Of a stretch of 64,000 nt of DNA, positions 16,249 to 23,931 are shown one piece after another. The stretch's first letter is position 1. Each line of letters begins with the position of its first letter. Origin of the DNA: JAVJRN01 sp040218415 (GTDB lineage Bacteria; Bacteroidota; Bacteroidia; Cytophagales; Cyclobacteriaceae); assembly GCA_040218415.1 (NCBI GenBank), contig JAVJRN010000029.1:62001-126000 (forward strand), written 5' to 3'. Below the pieces are notes generated by a model. The model saw only the letters and a list, made by a program, of their open reading frames with translations, was not told where the DNA came from and did not search any database. The position numbers and the translations under genes are program-made.

Positions 16249-17124
16249 TTACTTGTTTCGCTTAAAACCATGTGTGTTTTGATGGATAAAATCTTTGGGG
16301 AAAACTTCAATTCCTGGAAAACCCAATCGAATATCCCGTCCTTCGTGTGGCTGGTATTCGGTTCTGAATATATAGTCCCAAATACTTAGTGTGAGGCCAA
16401 AGTTGACACCTTTTTTTCTGTCTTCGGGCAGTTCATAGGCATGGTGCCAAATATGCATTTGTGGGTTGTTGAAGATATATTTTAAATAGCCCAGACGCAG
16501 TTTAAAATTCGAATGGTTGAAATGTCCCATGGCTAAAGTAAAGATGTGAATAATAAAGAAATCTCTCAAGCCAATACCGATCAGCGCTAAAGGTACATAT
16601 TCCAAGGTACGATAAACAACGTTTTCCATCCAGTGATAGCGCAAATGCGCTGCAAATCCCATTTGCTCTGCCGAATGATGCACTTTGTGAAATTCCCACA
16701 AGGCAGGAACCGCATGTAGCAAGCGGTGTATCCACCATTGAATAAAATCCCTCAACACAAATCCAAGCAATAAATGCGCCCACATAGGCCATGACATAAC
16801 TTCAAAGGCCACCAGATTGGTAATGCCTATAGATGCCAATACATCATTAAAAAAATGAACCACCACATTGGAGGCGGCATTGTACACGATAAGTGAAAAC
16901 AAGAAAAAATTGAAAAACATGTAAAAGGTATCCAACCAGAAATCCTTTCTAAACCTTGGTTGATCCTTGCGCCATGGGCTAGCAATTTCGAGCAAAAAGA
17001 AAAAAGCCGACACACCGATCAACCAATAGAAATAACTGTGAGAAGTTGGGTGAATTACCTCATTCCACAGATAGTTGGCATAATCAGTATAGCCTCTTTT
17101 TATCAGTTCTAATATATCGCTCAT
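16249..17124 (-). CDS. Sterol desaturase / fatty acid hydroxylase family membrane protein
   Basis: 291 residues with about five membrane segments and the diiron histidine clusters of the family: HRLLH at 133-137, HKVHH at 146-150 and HIWHH at 224-228, with HFNHSN at 201-206. Members hydroxylate or desaturate lipids using oxygen. It is the last gene of the leftward rhodanese operon (gap of 52 bp to the upstream gene), and a lipid substrate there has no obvious link to sulfur. A second enzyme of this superfamily, CrtZ, is at 38768. Confidence 0.85.
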   Translation of the reverse strand: MSDILELIKRGYTDYANYLWNEVIHPTSHSYFYWLIGVSAFFFLLEIASPWRKDQPRFRKDFWLDTFYMFFNFFLFSLIVYNAASNVVVHFFNDVLASIGITNLVAFEVMSWPMWAHLLLGFVLRDFIQWWIHRLLHAVPALWEFHKVHHSAEQMGFAAHLRYHWMENVVYRTLEYVPLALIGIGLRDFFIIHIFTLAMGHFNHSNFKLRLGYLKYIFNNPQMHIWHHAYELPEDRKKGVNFGLTLSIWDYIFRTEYQPHEGRDIRLGFPGIEVFPKDFIHQNTHGFKRNK

Positions 17125-17176
17125 TTTAATATTTGATTTACTCCCTCTTCATCAACTTACAAAATCAAAAAATGCA

Positions 17177-17671
17177 CTAGTAAACCTTCTCTCCCTTATT
17201 TAACCAAATTCCCCAAATCTTGCTATAGCCGTGGATTTTATTCGTCTCGCCATGGCTAGCGTCATAAAGTTTTCGACCTTCATTTTTCCATTCAAAAATG
17301 CCGCCAAAAAGGTTCGATACATTGGTATATCCTGCCGAAATCAATTTTTCGGAAATTTTCTCACTGCGGTAGCCGATACTGCAATAAATTACGATGTTGG
17401 CATCCTTGGAAATTCCTTCCACTCGATCCATCGAAAAGTCATCATATCCCACCCAAATCGCGTCCTCGATCCTACTCACTTCGTACTCTTCTTTCGCTCT
17501 GGCATCAAGCCAAGTGATTTTTTCTGGGGAGTCTATTTCCGGCACTGACACTTCCGGTACCGAATGACTCAACAATGTATTGAGCATAATTTTGTAAGGT
17601 GTGCTGTTCACCTCTTGAGATTTCGTCTGATACATCAATAAAATAGAGAGAAAAATGAGTGAACTTTTCAT
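17177..17671 (-). CDS. Secreted rhodanese-like protein
   Basis: 164 residues with a signal peptide (MKSSLIFLSILLMYQTKSQE) and one rhodanese domain whose active-site loop is YCSIGYRS with Cys97. A sulfurtransferase in the periplasm is predicted. It belongs to the leftward operon that starts at 19558, 42 bp after the HMA gene. Confidence 0.85.
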   Translation of the reverse strand: MKSSLIFLSILLMYQTKSQEVNSTPYKIMLNTLLSHSVPEVSVPEIDSPEKITWLDARAKEEYEVSRIEDAIWVGYDDFSMDRVEGISKDANIVIYCSIGYRSEKISEKLISAGYTNVSNLFGGIFEWKNEGRKLYDASHGETNKIHGYSKIWGIWLNKGEKVY

Positions 17672-17713
17672 GAAACTGCTTTTTCGTTAAGCCTCAAAAC
17701 CTTTTTAGAAACT

Positions 17714-17986
17714 TTATGATTCCAGCCTACCTACGGCACAAGAAACATAAGATTTGACTTTTTTTTGAAAGGTATTGCCGGTTCCTTTTTCAGGATAGCC
17801 CAACTTACCCAGCTTCACCACAAAGTCTTGCCGATCGCTGGCACCATCAAAGGCTATATCCACCGCACCATTTTCCAAAATCACTTCCACTTCGCGAACT
17901 CCGGAAAGTGCCAATAAGTTTTTCTTAATCGTAGCAGCACATCCTCCACATTTCAAGTTGTCGATTTGTATCGTCTCGTTTTTCAT
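17714..17986 (-). CDS. Heavy-metal-associated (HMA) domain protein
   Basis: 90 residues with the ferredoxin-like HMA fold and the metal-binding CGGC at 13-16 (DNLKCGGCAATIKKNL). A short C-terminal extension has one more Cys (YVSCAVGRLES). Free-standing HMA proteins carry copper or similar metals. It shares a 4-bp ATGA overlap with the upstream membrane gene, so the two are translationally coupled. Confidence 0.85.
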   Translation of the reverse strand: MKNETIQIDNLKCGGCAATIKKNLLALSGVREVEVILENGAVDIAFDGASDRQDFVVKLGKLGYPEKGTGNTFQKKVKSYVSCAVGRLES

Positions 17987-18201
17987 TTTTTTGTCATTTT
18001 AATCACTAACAAATACATCAAATAAACCCACGGGGAGCCGTGCAGTAGCACATCGAAATAATCCATGAACCGCATGCCATTAGCACCGCCGAAAATCCAT
18101 TGTAATTTCCCCCAGATGTGAGGCTCAGGAAAAAATGGCGCTAAACCTAGCGTAAGGCTTAAAACCAGGGCTATTCCCAATTTTTGATTTATTGTTTTCA
18201 T
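17983..18201 (-). CDS. Small membrane protein
   Basis: 72 residues with two predicted membrane helices (about 8-24 and 52-68) separated by a loop with PEPHIWGKLQWIFGGANGM. I recognise it only as a small protein that recurs near metal-transport genes in Bacteroidota; no function is known to me. It is coupled to the HMA gene by a 4-bp overlap and follows the methyltransferase by 21 bp. Confidence 0.7.
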   Translation of the reverse strand: MKTINQKLGIALVLSLTLGLAPFFPEPHIWGKLQWIFGGANGMRFMDYFDVLLHGSPWVYLMYLLVIKMTKK

Positions 18202-18222
18202 TTGCTCATTTAAAATTTGACA

Positions 18223-18840
18223 CTAGCTAATAGTGCCTTTTTGCATTTCTTTGCTTGCTATTATCCGTATTACCGACGCTTCCCCTTGATGGTATTCTCC
18301 TTCATCCAAAACAATGTTCAGACTCTCAGAATAGAGCACCTTGAGACCCGTAAGCTCTTTTGCAAGCGCCTCCGCATCCCAGAGCATTTCTAAGCTTTTC
18401 GGACCACCAGAACTTTTACCCAATTGTTCCTTGGAAAAGCCTTCTAAAACGACTTCTCCACCGGGTGATAGCAGAGTCGACAGCCTCGCCAAAAACAATC
18501 TTCTCGTTTCTGGATCAGTATGAGCGTATATCAATGCAATAACATCATAACCTTCCTCCGCTGACTGAAAAGAAGCATAGTCGTCGACCGTATATTTGAA
18601 AGAAACTTGTTCTCTTTCGGCTAAGATCAAGGCCTTTTTTTGCGCCTCCTCGGAGTAATCAAACGCGGTAACTGCCCAGCCCAATTTAGCTGCATATACT
18701 GCATTTCGCCCCTCGCCTTCAGCAGCCAGCAAAATATTACCTGGCTGTTTCTCATGGAGATATTCTTTCAAAAACACATTCGGATGAATGCCATAAGCAT
18801 AATCCTGCAATGCATATCGGTCTTCCCAAAATTGCTTCAT
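18223..18840 (-). CDS. Class I SAM-dependent methyltransferase
   Basis: 205 residues with the Rossmann SAM-binding motif I in LLAAEGEGRNAVYAAKLGW, an acidic residue in AFDYSEEA, and the YDVIALIYAHTD segment. The layout resembles TehB and thiol/thiopurine-type methyltransferases. In this context a small thiol, sulfide or metalloid could be the acceptor, which is inference. It has a 4-bp ATGA overlap with the upstream rhodanese lipoprotein gene. Confidence 0.8.
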   Translation of the reverse strand: MKQFWEDRYALQDYAYGIHPNVFLKEYLHEKQPGNILLAAEGEGRNAVYAAKLGWAVTAFDYSEEAQKKALILAEREQVSFKYTVDDYASFQSAEEGYDVIALIYAHTDPETRRLFLARLSTLLSPGGEVVLEGFSKEQLGKSSGGPKSLEMLWDAEALAKELTGLKVLYSESLNIVLDEGEYHQGEASVIRIIASKEMQKGTIS

Positions 18841-19220
18841 GGCATTACGACGGGATTACCTGCGCTTTGCCATCCTCTAAAACCACCTTCCAAATCATAG
18901 ATGGTACGGAAGCCAAGCATTGCAAATTTTTCCGAAGCTTTTGCACTTCGACCTCCTGCCGCACAATAAATGGCTACAGGCTTGTCTTTGGCCAATTGAT
19001 TCACTTTTGCATCAAACTCAGGATCGTAAATATCAATAACGATAGCACGCTCAATGATGCCATGATTGACCTCCTCTGGGGTTCTGACATCTACCAATTG
19101 TACTTCACTATTCTTTAATAACTCAGATAATTGTGTGTTATCAATCAATGATACTTGCTGCTGATTATTGGATGATGAGCCACAGGCAAAACTGATAAGT
19201 GCGATCCAAACCCATTTCAT
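18837..19220 (-). CDS. Rhodanese-like lipoprotein
   Basis: 127 residues from the ATG at 19220, which starts a lipoprotein signal ending at Cys13 (MKWVWIALISFAC). One rhodanese domain carries the active cysteine in IYCAAGGRS. Its start overlaps the stop of the preceding rhodanese gene by 4 bp (ATGA), and its stop overlaps the methyltransferase start in the same way. Confidence 0.85.
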   Translation of the reverse strand: MKWVWIALISFACGSSSNNQQQVSLIDNTQLSELLKNSEVQLVDVRTPEEVNHGIIERAIVIDIYDPEFDAKVNQLAKDKPVAIYCAAGGRSAKASEKFAMLGFRTIYDLEGGFRGWQSAGNPVVMP

Positions 19221-19558
19221 GAGACTGCCGCTAGTTGATTCCAAGCGCCAATGCCGCCTTTCAAGTTATAAATACTTGTAAAGCCTAAATCAGCCATGAC
19301 CGTGCAAGCCTGAGCACTTCGGTTGCCGCTTCTACAGTAGACGAGGTAAGTCTTTGACTTGTCTAGCTTAGCCACATTGGCCTTAAACTGCGAATCAAAA
19401 AAGTTGATCATCTTGTGGCCTGGTACTGATCCTTCCGCAAGCTCACCCGGCGATCTTACATCTAATACTACATGATTTGTTTTGTTTTTTAACTCAGCAA
19501 ATTGTGCTGCATCGACATTCTGATAGTTCATCGGTTTTTTCTTAAATAAATTAAACAT
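19217..19558 (-). CDS. Cytosolic rhodanese-like sulfurtransferase
   Basis: 113 residues with a single rhodanese domain: VVLDVRSPGELAEGSVPG and the loop VYCRSGNRS with Cys75. No signal peptide is seen. It is the first gene of the leftward operon of rhodaneses, methyltransferase, membrane protein and HMA protein. A perfect Crp/Fnr-type palindrome lies 34 bp upstream. Confidence 0.88.
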   Translation of the reverse strand: MFNLFKKKPMNYQNVDAAQFAELKNKTNHVVLDVRSPGELAEGSVPGHKMINFFDSQFKANVAKLDKSKTYLVYCRSGNRSAQACTVMADLGFTSIYNLKGGIGAWNQLAAVS

Positions 19559-19591
19559 ATTGCAAAATTATTTTTATTTCAGTTCATTAAT

Positions 19592-19607
19592 CGTAACAAT
19601 TGTTACA
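19592..19607. promoter_or_regulatory. Crp/Fnr-type operator before the rhodanese operon
   Basis: CGTAACAATTGTTACA, 34 bp upstream of the start at 19558. The inner 14 bp, GTAACAATTGTTAC, are a perfect palindrome. Confidence 0.7.
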
Positions 19608-19796
19608 CTTAAAAGGGTCACCTTCCTACGACTAAAATTACACTACTCATCTAGTTTTTTCACTACTTGACCGATAAGCTTTATCAGCAAAAGGTCTAAA
19701 GAATATCATTTTAAAGCATCCGAATATCACCACGATAAATGAGACAAAGTGGCAACCACAGTTTATTCCTACAGATCTTCGATCGAAAGGTATTCC

Positions 19797-21134
19797 TTAA
19801 AAATTATAGTTGATGATCAAGTTCACTTGAAACATGTCAACCTTATTTAAGATAAAATTTGGATTATCTGGGAAATGGCCTAGCCCTCGTTTGTAGGTCA
19901 GCAATAACTCCGGGCGTAAACCTTTTAACTTTTGCGGCTCCCAAAATAGGTCCATATTTATATGGGTGCAACTCGGGAGTGCATACTTATTGTCGGCTGT
20001 ATTGGTCACGGTAGGCTTCCAATGATAACCTGCCGAAAGGATACTTCTCACCTTATTTGTTGTCCCAAATGTGCGGTCATAGCTCACAAGCAGCGCATGA
20101 TTATTGGCGGTTCCTTCACTGCGCTCTCGCTTTTGAAAACTAAATAAAGACTCGCGTCCCCATTCTCTCGGAAACAAAAATCTTCCACCTTTCAAAATGT
20201 GGTCATAGCCTATAGACCATTTCGATTGACCTATTTTTCTCTCGATTTGAAGTCCTATTATATTGGAAGATTTATCTACGAAATAACGTAGAGAATCTAT
20301 TCTATTGCCACCAGTTCCTAGTTGATCCTGATGTAGCCACTCGGCAGAAATTTTCGTTTTATTACCTATTTTCAAGTTTGGTTTGATGTAAACCGTGTTG
20401 AATATGTTTTCAACATAATAATTCCACATTTCCAATTCCATATTTTTTAATGGCTTCAGTGTTACATTGGCAATGGCCACAAACTTTGATGAGGTATTAT
20501 TTCCGTATAAACTACGTGTACCGTTGATATTTCTTCCCACCGGGTATTTCCCAATGCTCTCACCGATATCAAAAAAACCACTCGTGGAGCGAGGGGCTAT
20601 TTGATTAAAAAAACCTAGCTGCATTTTCCATTTTTCGGGTTGATACTTATACCAGAATCCTTGAGCCAAAGTAGGAATCATTCTTCCATCTTGGGGATTC
20701 AGTAAAGGGCTTTTAATCTTCATTCTTCCCACTGTTAGATTATGGTTTGAGTGGCTGTATTGGGCATACAATTCACCAAGAATTCCGATAAATCTATCGT
20801 TGAGATTTTGCACATCAAAAAGGCCAGCTTCATATCGACTCACTCTGCGAGTAACAGGATCTGCCAATGTCAAATCTTGAATACCTAAATTGACGGAAGT
20901 ATAAAAAGCAGCACCCAACTGCAAACGACTAGTAATAGCGTGTGTGTATTTCAGCTTACCTCCTGTTGCCAATCCATGAAAATCCTTTAACTCATCTTTA
21001 TTGATGGTTCCCAAATAAAATGAGCGCCATTGACCAGATAATTGCCCCTTTTGCACTTTCTCATCATCATTTTGAGCATAAATGATACTCCCGCTGAAGA
21101 CAAAAAGAGCAATCAATATTAGCTTTTTGGTCAT
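19797..21134 (-). CDS. Outer-membrane beta-barrel porin-like protein
   Basis: 445 residues with a signal peptide (MTKKLILIALFVFSGSIIYA), many amphipathic strands ending in aromatic residues, and a terminal Phe (VNLIINYNF), all marks of an outer-membrane barrel. Length and the N-terminal GQWRSFYLGT pattern resemble the OprD-type porins annotated in Bacteroidota, but I cannot be sure of the family. It overlaps the TsdA-like gene by 4 bp, so it may admit thiosulfate or another anion for that enzyme. Confidence 0.7.
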   Translation of the reverse strand: MTKKLILIALFVFSGSIIYAQNDDEKVQKGQLSGQWRSFYLGTINKDELKDFHGLATGGKLKYTHAITSRLQLGAAFYTSVNLGIQDLTLADPVTRRVSRYEAGLFDVQNLNDRFIGILGELYAQYSHSNHNLTVGRMKIKSPLLNPQDGRMIPTLAQGFWYKYQPEKWKMQLGFFNQIAPRSTSGFFDIGESIGKYPVGRNINGTRSLYGNNTSSKFVAIANVTLKPLKNMELEMWNYYVENIFNTVYIKPNLKIGNKTKISAEWLHQDQLGTGGNRIDSLRYFVDKSSNIIGLQIERKIGQSKWSIGYDHILKGGRFLFPREWGRESLFSFQKRERSEGTANNHALLVSYDRTFGTTNKVRSILSAGYHWKPTVTNTADNKYALPSCTHINMDLFWEPQKLKGLRPELLLTYKRGLGHFPDNPNFILNKVDMFQVNLIINYNF

Positions 21135-22159
21135 TTCGTTTTAGTCATACTGTACTTGCTTTGATAAAAATCAACCATTGGCCCAAAAGGCCCGTACTTA
21201 TGTTCTTCAGCGGAAAAGTGATCTTCCCACGGCCCATACGGCGTGGAGACTGGCTTTAGTTTTCTGTCTGGAAAATCATCATCGGTATTTTCTTTCATTG
21301 GCCTTTCAAAGCTGTTGATATAGGCCGCCACATGGTACGACTCCTCATCGGTCAATTTTGGATTTTCAACCGTCGCTTGCCCCCATGGCATATTGCCTTT
21401 TATAAACTGTGCCGCCGTTAATACTCGATGCATGCCCGCCCCATGATTATAAGTATCTTTTCCCCATAGTGGTGGATATAAATAACCTTTGGTTGAATCC
21501 GTAAGCCAAATTCCCTGACCATTTTCTCCATGACAAAGCTGACATTCAGTTTCATACACGGCTTTACCCAAAACTGGGCTGGCCGCTGTTTCAGGTATTT
21601 TAATTTTGCCAAATCCTTTAAACTCCTTCTCCCGCTCCTCTGGCAGATCCTCGCCCAACCATTCCATATAGGCAACAATTGCTCGCATCTGATGGGATTC
21701 AACAGGTAGCGCACTCCCATTCATGCTTCGCTCCATGCATCCATTGACTCTTTCTTCGATCGTACCCATTTTATTTTCTCTGCCGCGAAATTGTGGAAAG
21801 CGATCCACTACGCCTACCCAAGAGGCAGAACCTGGTCTGGTTCCAACATCCAAATGACAATTTTTGCAAGCCAGATTATTCCCAGAAAATCTCATATCTG
21901 GATTTTTCACCATTGGCCCCATCCACTTAGCACTCTCTGAGGTCAGTAAATAGCCAAATTTGATCAACCTTCCTTTTCTACCTTCTGGTAAATCTTTTTC
22001 CAAAGTTTTTGGTTGCCATCTATTTGCTTCTACTGCTTTTGCGTAGAAAATCTCAGGTTTACGTAGGTACACTATTGTTGAGATAACCAAGACTAACACC
22101 GCTGCGACTATCAATGATAAAATCCATGAAATCAACCCAACAGCCTTGCCCGTATTCAT
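21131..22159 (-). CDS. tsdA: TsdA-like diheme cytochrome c (thiosulfate dehydrogenase)
   Basis: 342 residues anchored by one N-terminal membrane helix (about 8-31). Two heme c motifs are present, CKNCH at 98-102 and CQLCH at 206-210. Between them the stretch GRENKMGTIEERVNGCMERS contains Cys141 at the place where TsdA enzymes have the unusual cysteine ligand of heme 1; the following SMNG is also typical. TsdA couples two thiosulfates to tetrathionate in the periplasm, or the reverse. It sits in one operon with two YeeE/YedE proteins (1-bp gap) and a barrel protein. Confidence 0.85.
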   Translation of the reverse strand: MNTGKAVGLISWILSLIVAAVLVLVISTIVYLRKPEIFYAKAVEANRWQPKTLEKDLPEGRKGRLIKFGYLLTSESAKWMGPMVKNPDMRFSGNNLACKNCHLDVGTRPGSASWVGVVDRFPQFRGRENKMGTIEERVNGCMERSMNGSALPVESHQMRAIVAYMEWLGEDLPEEREKEFKGFGKIKIPETAASPVLGKAVYETECQLCHGENGQGIWLTDSTKGYLYPPLWGKDTYNHGAGMHRVLTAAQFIKGNMPWGQATVENPKLTDEESYHVAAYINSFERPMKENTDDDFPDRKLKPVSTPYGPWEDHFSAEEHKYGPFGPMVDFYQSKYSMTKTK

Positions 22160-22160
22160 C

Positions 22161-22574
22161 TCAGTGTGGGAGTTTATTTCTTAAAAGACCATAAACATAC
22201 GTACCTAGCAAAGCAGATAGAATAACGACAATTACCACCCCAACTCCATTGCCCAATAAAATAAACATGGGGCCAGGGCAAGCGCCAGTTAATGCCCAAC
22301 CCAAACCGAAAATAATGCCTCCATACAAATATCTGGATATGCTCATTTGCTTCGGATTGATCACTATTGGCTCTCCATCAATCGACTTCATATTTGTCCT
22401 TTTGATCACTTGAATAAAAAGCACTCCCAAAATGATGGCCGAACCTATGACTCCATACATATGAAAGGATTGGAATCGAAACATTTCATAAATCCTAAAC
22501 CAAGAAATGATCTCCGCTTTGGCAAGCGTAATTCCAAAAATGGTTCCGATGATTAAGTATTTTAAAAATTTCAT
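22161..22574 (-). CDS. YeeE/YedE half-transporter, second subunit (DUF6691 type)
   Basis: 137 residues, about four membrane helices. The key GWALTGACPGP motif with Cys99 matches the second half of full-length YeeE/YedE. YeeE/TsuA proteins pass thiosulfate across the inner membrane via conserved cysteines. It pairs with the gene 10 bp upstream as the PmpA/PmpB-like two-piece form. Confidence 0.88.
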   Translation of the reverse strand: MKFLKYLIIGTIFGITLAKAEIISWFRIYEMFRFQSFHMYGVIGSAIILGVLFIQVIKRTNMKSIDGEPIVINPKQMSISRYLYGGIIFGLGWALTGACPGPMFILLGNGVGVVIVVILSALLGTYVYGLLRNKLPH

Positions 22575-22584
22575 TGGTCGAAAA

Positions 22585-23160
22585 TCAAAGGGTTAATAAA
22601 TAAGGAAGCACCAAATAAGTTACAAAAAGGCCACCTATAAAAAAGCCTATCACAGCGATTAGTGAAGGCAATTGCAGATCACTGAGGCCACTTATGGCAT
22701 GGCCTGAAGTACATCCGCCAGCATACCGCGTACCGAATCCGATAAGAAATCCACCCAAAACAAGTATCACGAATCCTTTCAATGTAAATAATGACTCCCA
22801 TGAAAAAAGCTCGGTGGGTACGAGTGACGCACCCGGTTTTTCTATTCCATAAGCTTGTAATTCCTTGATGGTTTCTTCCGAAAGGGCAACCTCTGCACCG
22901 GGTGATAAATAAAGATGTGCAATGACTCCACCGATTACCAAGCCTCCGGCAAATACCAGATTCCACATTTGAGATCTCCAATTGAAATCAAAAAACTCAC
23001 AGTTTTTACCCGCGCCAATGATGGAACACATGGTTCTCAGATTGGCCGAGATCCCAAAACTATTGCCCATAAGTAAGAGCGAAAACATAATCAGTGATAT
23101 GATCGGACCCGCCACATACCAAGGCCAAGGTTGCTTAATAAATTCTATAATGTTCTGCAT
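22585..23160 (-). CDS. YeeE/YedE half-transporter, first subunit
   Basis: 191 residues with about five membrane helices and the conserved GGCTSGHAISGL motif with Cys150. Two further cysteines (C45, C54) flank a periplasmic or cytosolic loop. With the next gene it rebuilds a complete YeeE-type sulfur-compound transporter, thiosulfate being the best guess given the TsdA neighbour. It is the first gene of the operon, with a Crp/Fnr-type palindrome 62 bp upstream. Confidence 0.88.
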   Translation of the reverse strand: MQNIIEFIKQPWPWYVAGPIISLIMFSLLLMGNSFGISANLRTMCSIIGAGKNCEFFDFNWRSQMWNLVFAGGLVIGGVIAHLYLSPGAEVALSEETIKELQAYGIEKPGASLVPTELFSWESLFTLKGFVILVLGGFLIGFGTRYAGGCTSGHAISGLSDLQLPSLIAVIGFFIGGLFVTYLVLPYLLTL

Positions 23161-23221
23161 TCAAATCAACTCATTTTTCAATTCACAAACTTCAAAAATG
23201 CAGTAATGAAAAATCTAACTA

Positions 23222-23237
23222 AGTAACAATTGTTACA
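23222..23237. promoter_or_regulatory. Crp/Fnr-type operator before the YeeE/TsdA operon
   Basis: AGTAACAATTGTTACA with a perfect 14-bp GTAACAATTGTTAC palindrome, identical in its centre to the site at 19592. It is 62 bp upstream of the start at 23160. Confidence 0.7.
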
Positions 23238-23456
23238 TGGATTGATCTTTTCTATAAAAAATGTGATCGGTCAAATGGGCCTCTAGACGTTACGTCGAGC
23301 GAACTAAATGTCACGAATTCTACCAAGACTCTTCCATAAAAAGGGAGGTTAATATGCCGTAACTAATAAAACAACTAACTACAACTGGCCATGAAGCTGA
23401 AAAGGATGGCGTTTTAGAATAAATAAAAAAAACTGAGTTATTAAAACTGTGAATGA

Positions 23457-23464
23457 TAAATTTG
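23457..23464 (+). promoter_or_regulatory. Possible -7 element of ridA-gltX
   Basis: TAAATTTG fits the Bacteroidota TAnnTTTG consensus, 72 bp before the ridA start. No clear TTG is seen at -33. Confidence 0.35.
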
Positions 23465-23536
23465 CGGCATTAAACTAAAAGCTTGGTGTTGAGTTCTTCA
23501 GCACAAGCGTAAAGTCACTTTAAAATAACTCCTCAA

Positions 23537-23917
23537 ATGAAAAAAATCATTAACTCCACTTTGGCTCCTGCACCCTTAGGTCCTTATTCACAGGCTGTAA
23601 TAGCTGGCAATATGCTTTACGTGTCTGGTCAAATTGCCATCGACCAAGCCACTGGAGACTTGATCCAAAGCACCATTGAAGAGGAGACTCACCAAGTGAT
23701 GAAGAATCTTGGATACATTTTAGCGGAGGCGGGTACGTCATTTGCAAGTATTATCAAATGTTCCATATTTATTAAATCAATGGATGATTTCGGAAAAATA
23801 AATGCTGTTTATGGCAGTTATTTTGACGAAAATCCACCGGCAAGAGAAACAGTGGAAGTCAGTCGACTTCCGAAAGATGTTAATGTAGAAATTAGCTGCA
23901 TCGCAGTAATAGGATAA
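23537..23917 (+). CDS. ridA: RidA, 2-iminobutanoate/2-iminopropanoate deaminase
   Basis: 126 residues, full family length, with APAPLGPYSQAV at the N-terminus, LYVSGQIAID, and the catalytic Arg103 in PARETVEVSRLP. Cytosolic RidA hydrolyses reactive enamine/imine intermediates made by PLP enzymes. It lies 14 bp before gltX, so the two are probably cotranscribed. Confidence 0.92.
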   Translation: MKKIINSTLAPAPLGPYSQAVIAGNMLYVSGQIAIDQATGDLIQSTIEEETHQVMKNLGYILAEAGTSFASIIKCSIFIKSMDDFGKINAVYGSYFDENPPARETVEVSRLPKDVNVEISCIAVIG

Positions 23918-23931
23918 TTCCAGAAAATATA

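Larger units (their letters stand above)
23161..23536. other. Divergent intergenic region, sulfur island to ridA
   Basis: 376 bp. It holds the Crp/Fnr-type operator at 23222-23237 and, near the right end, a -7 element for ridA. No gene was seen. Confidence 0.5.
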
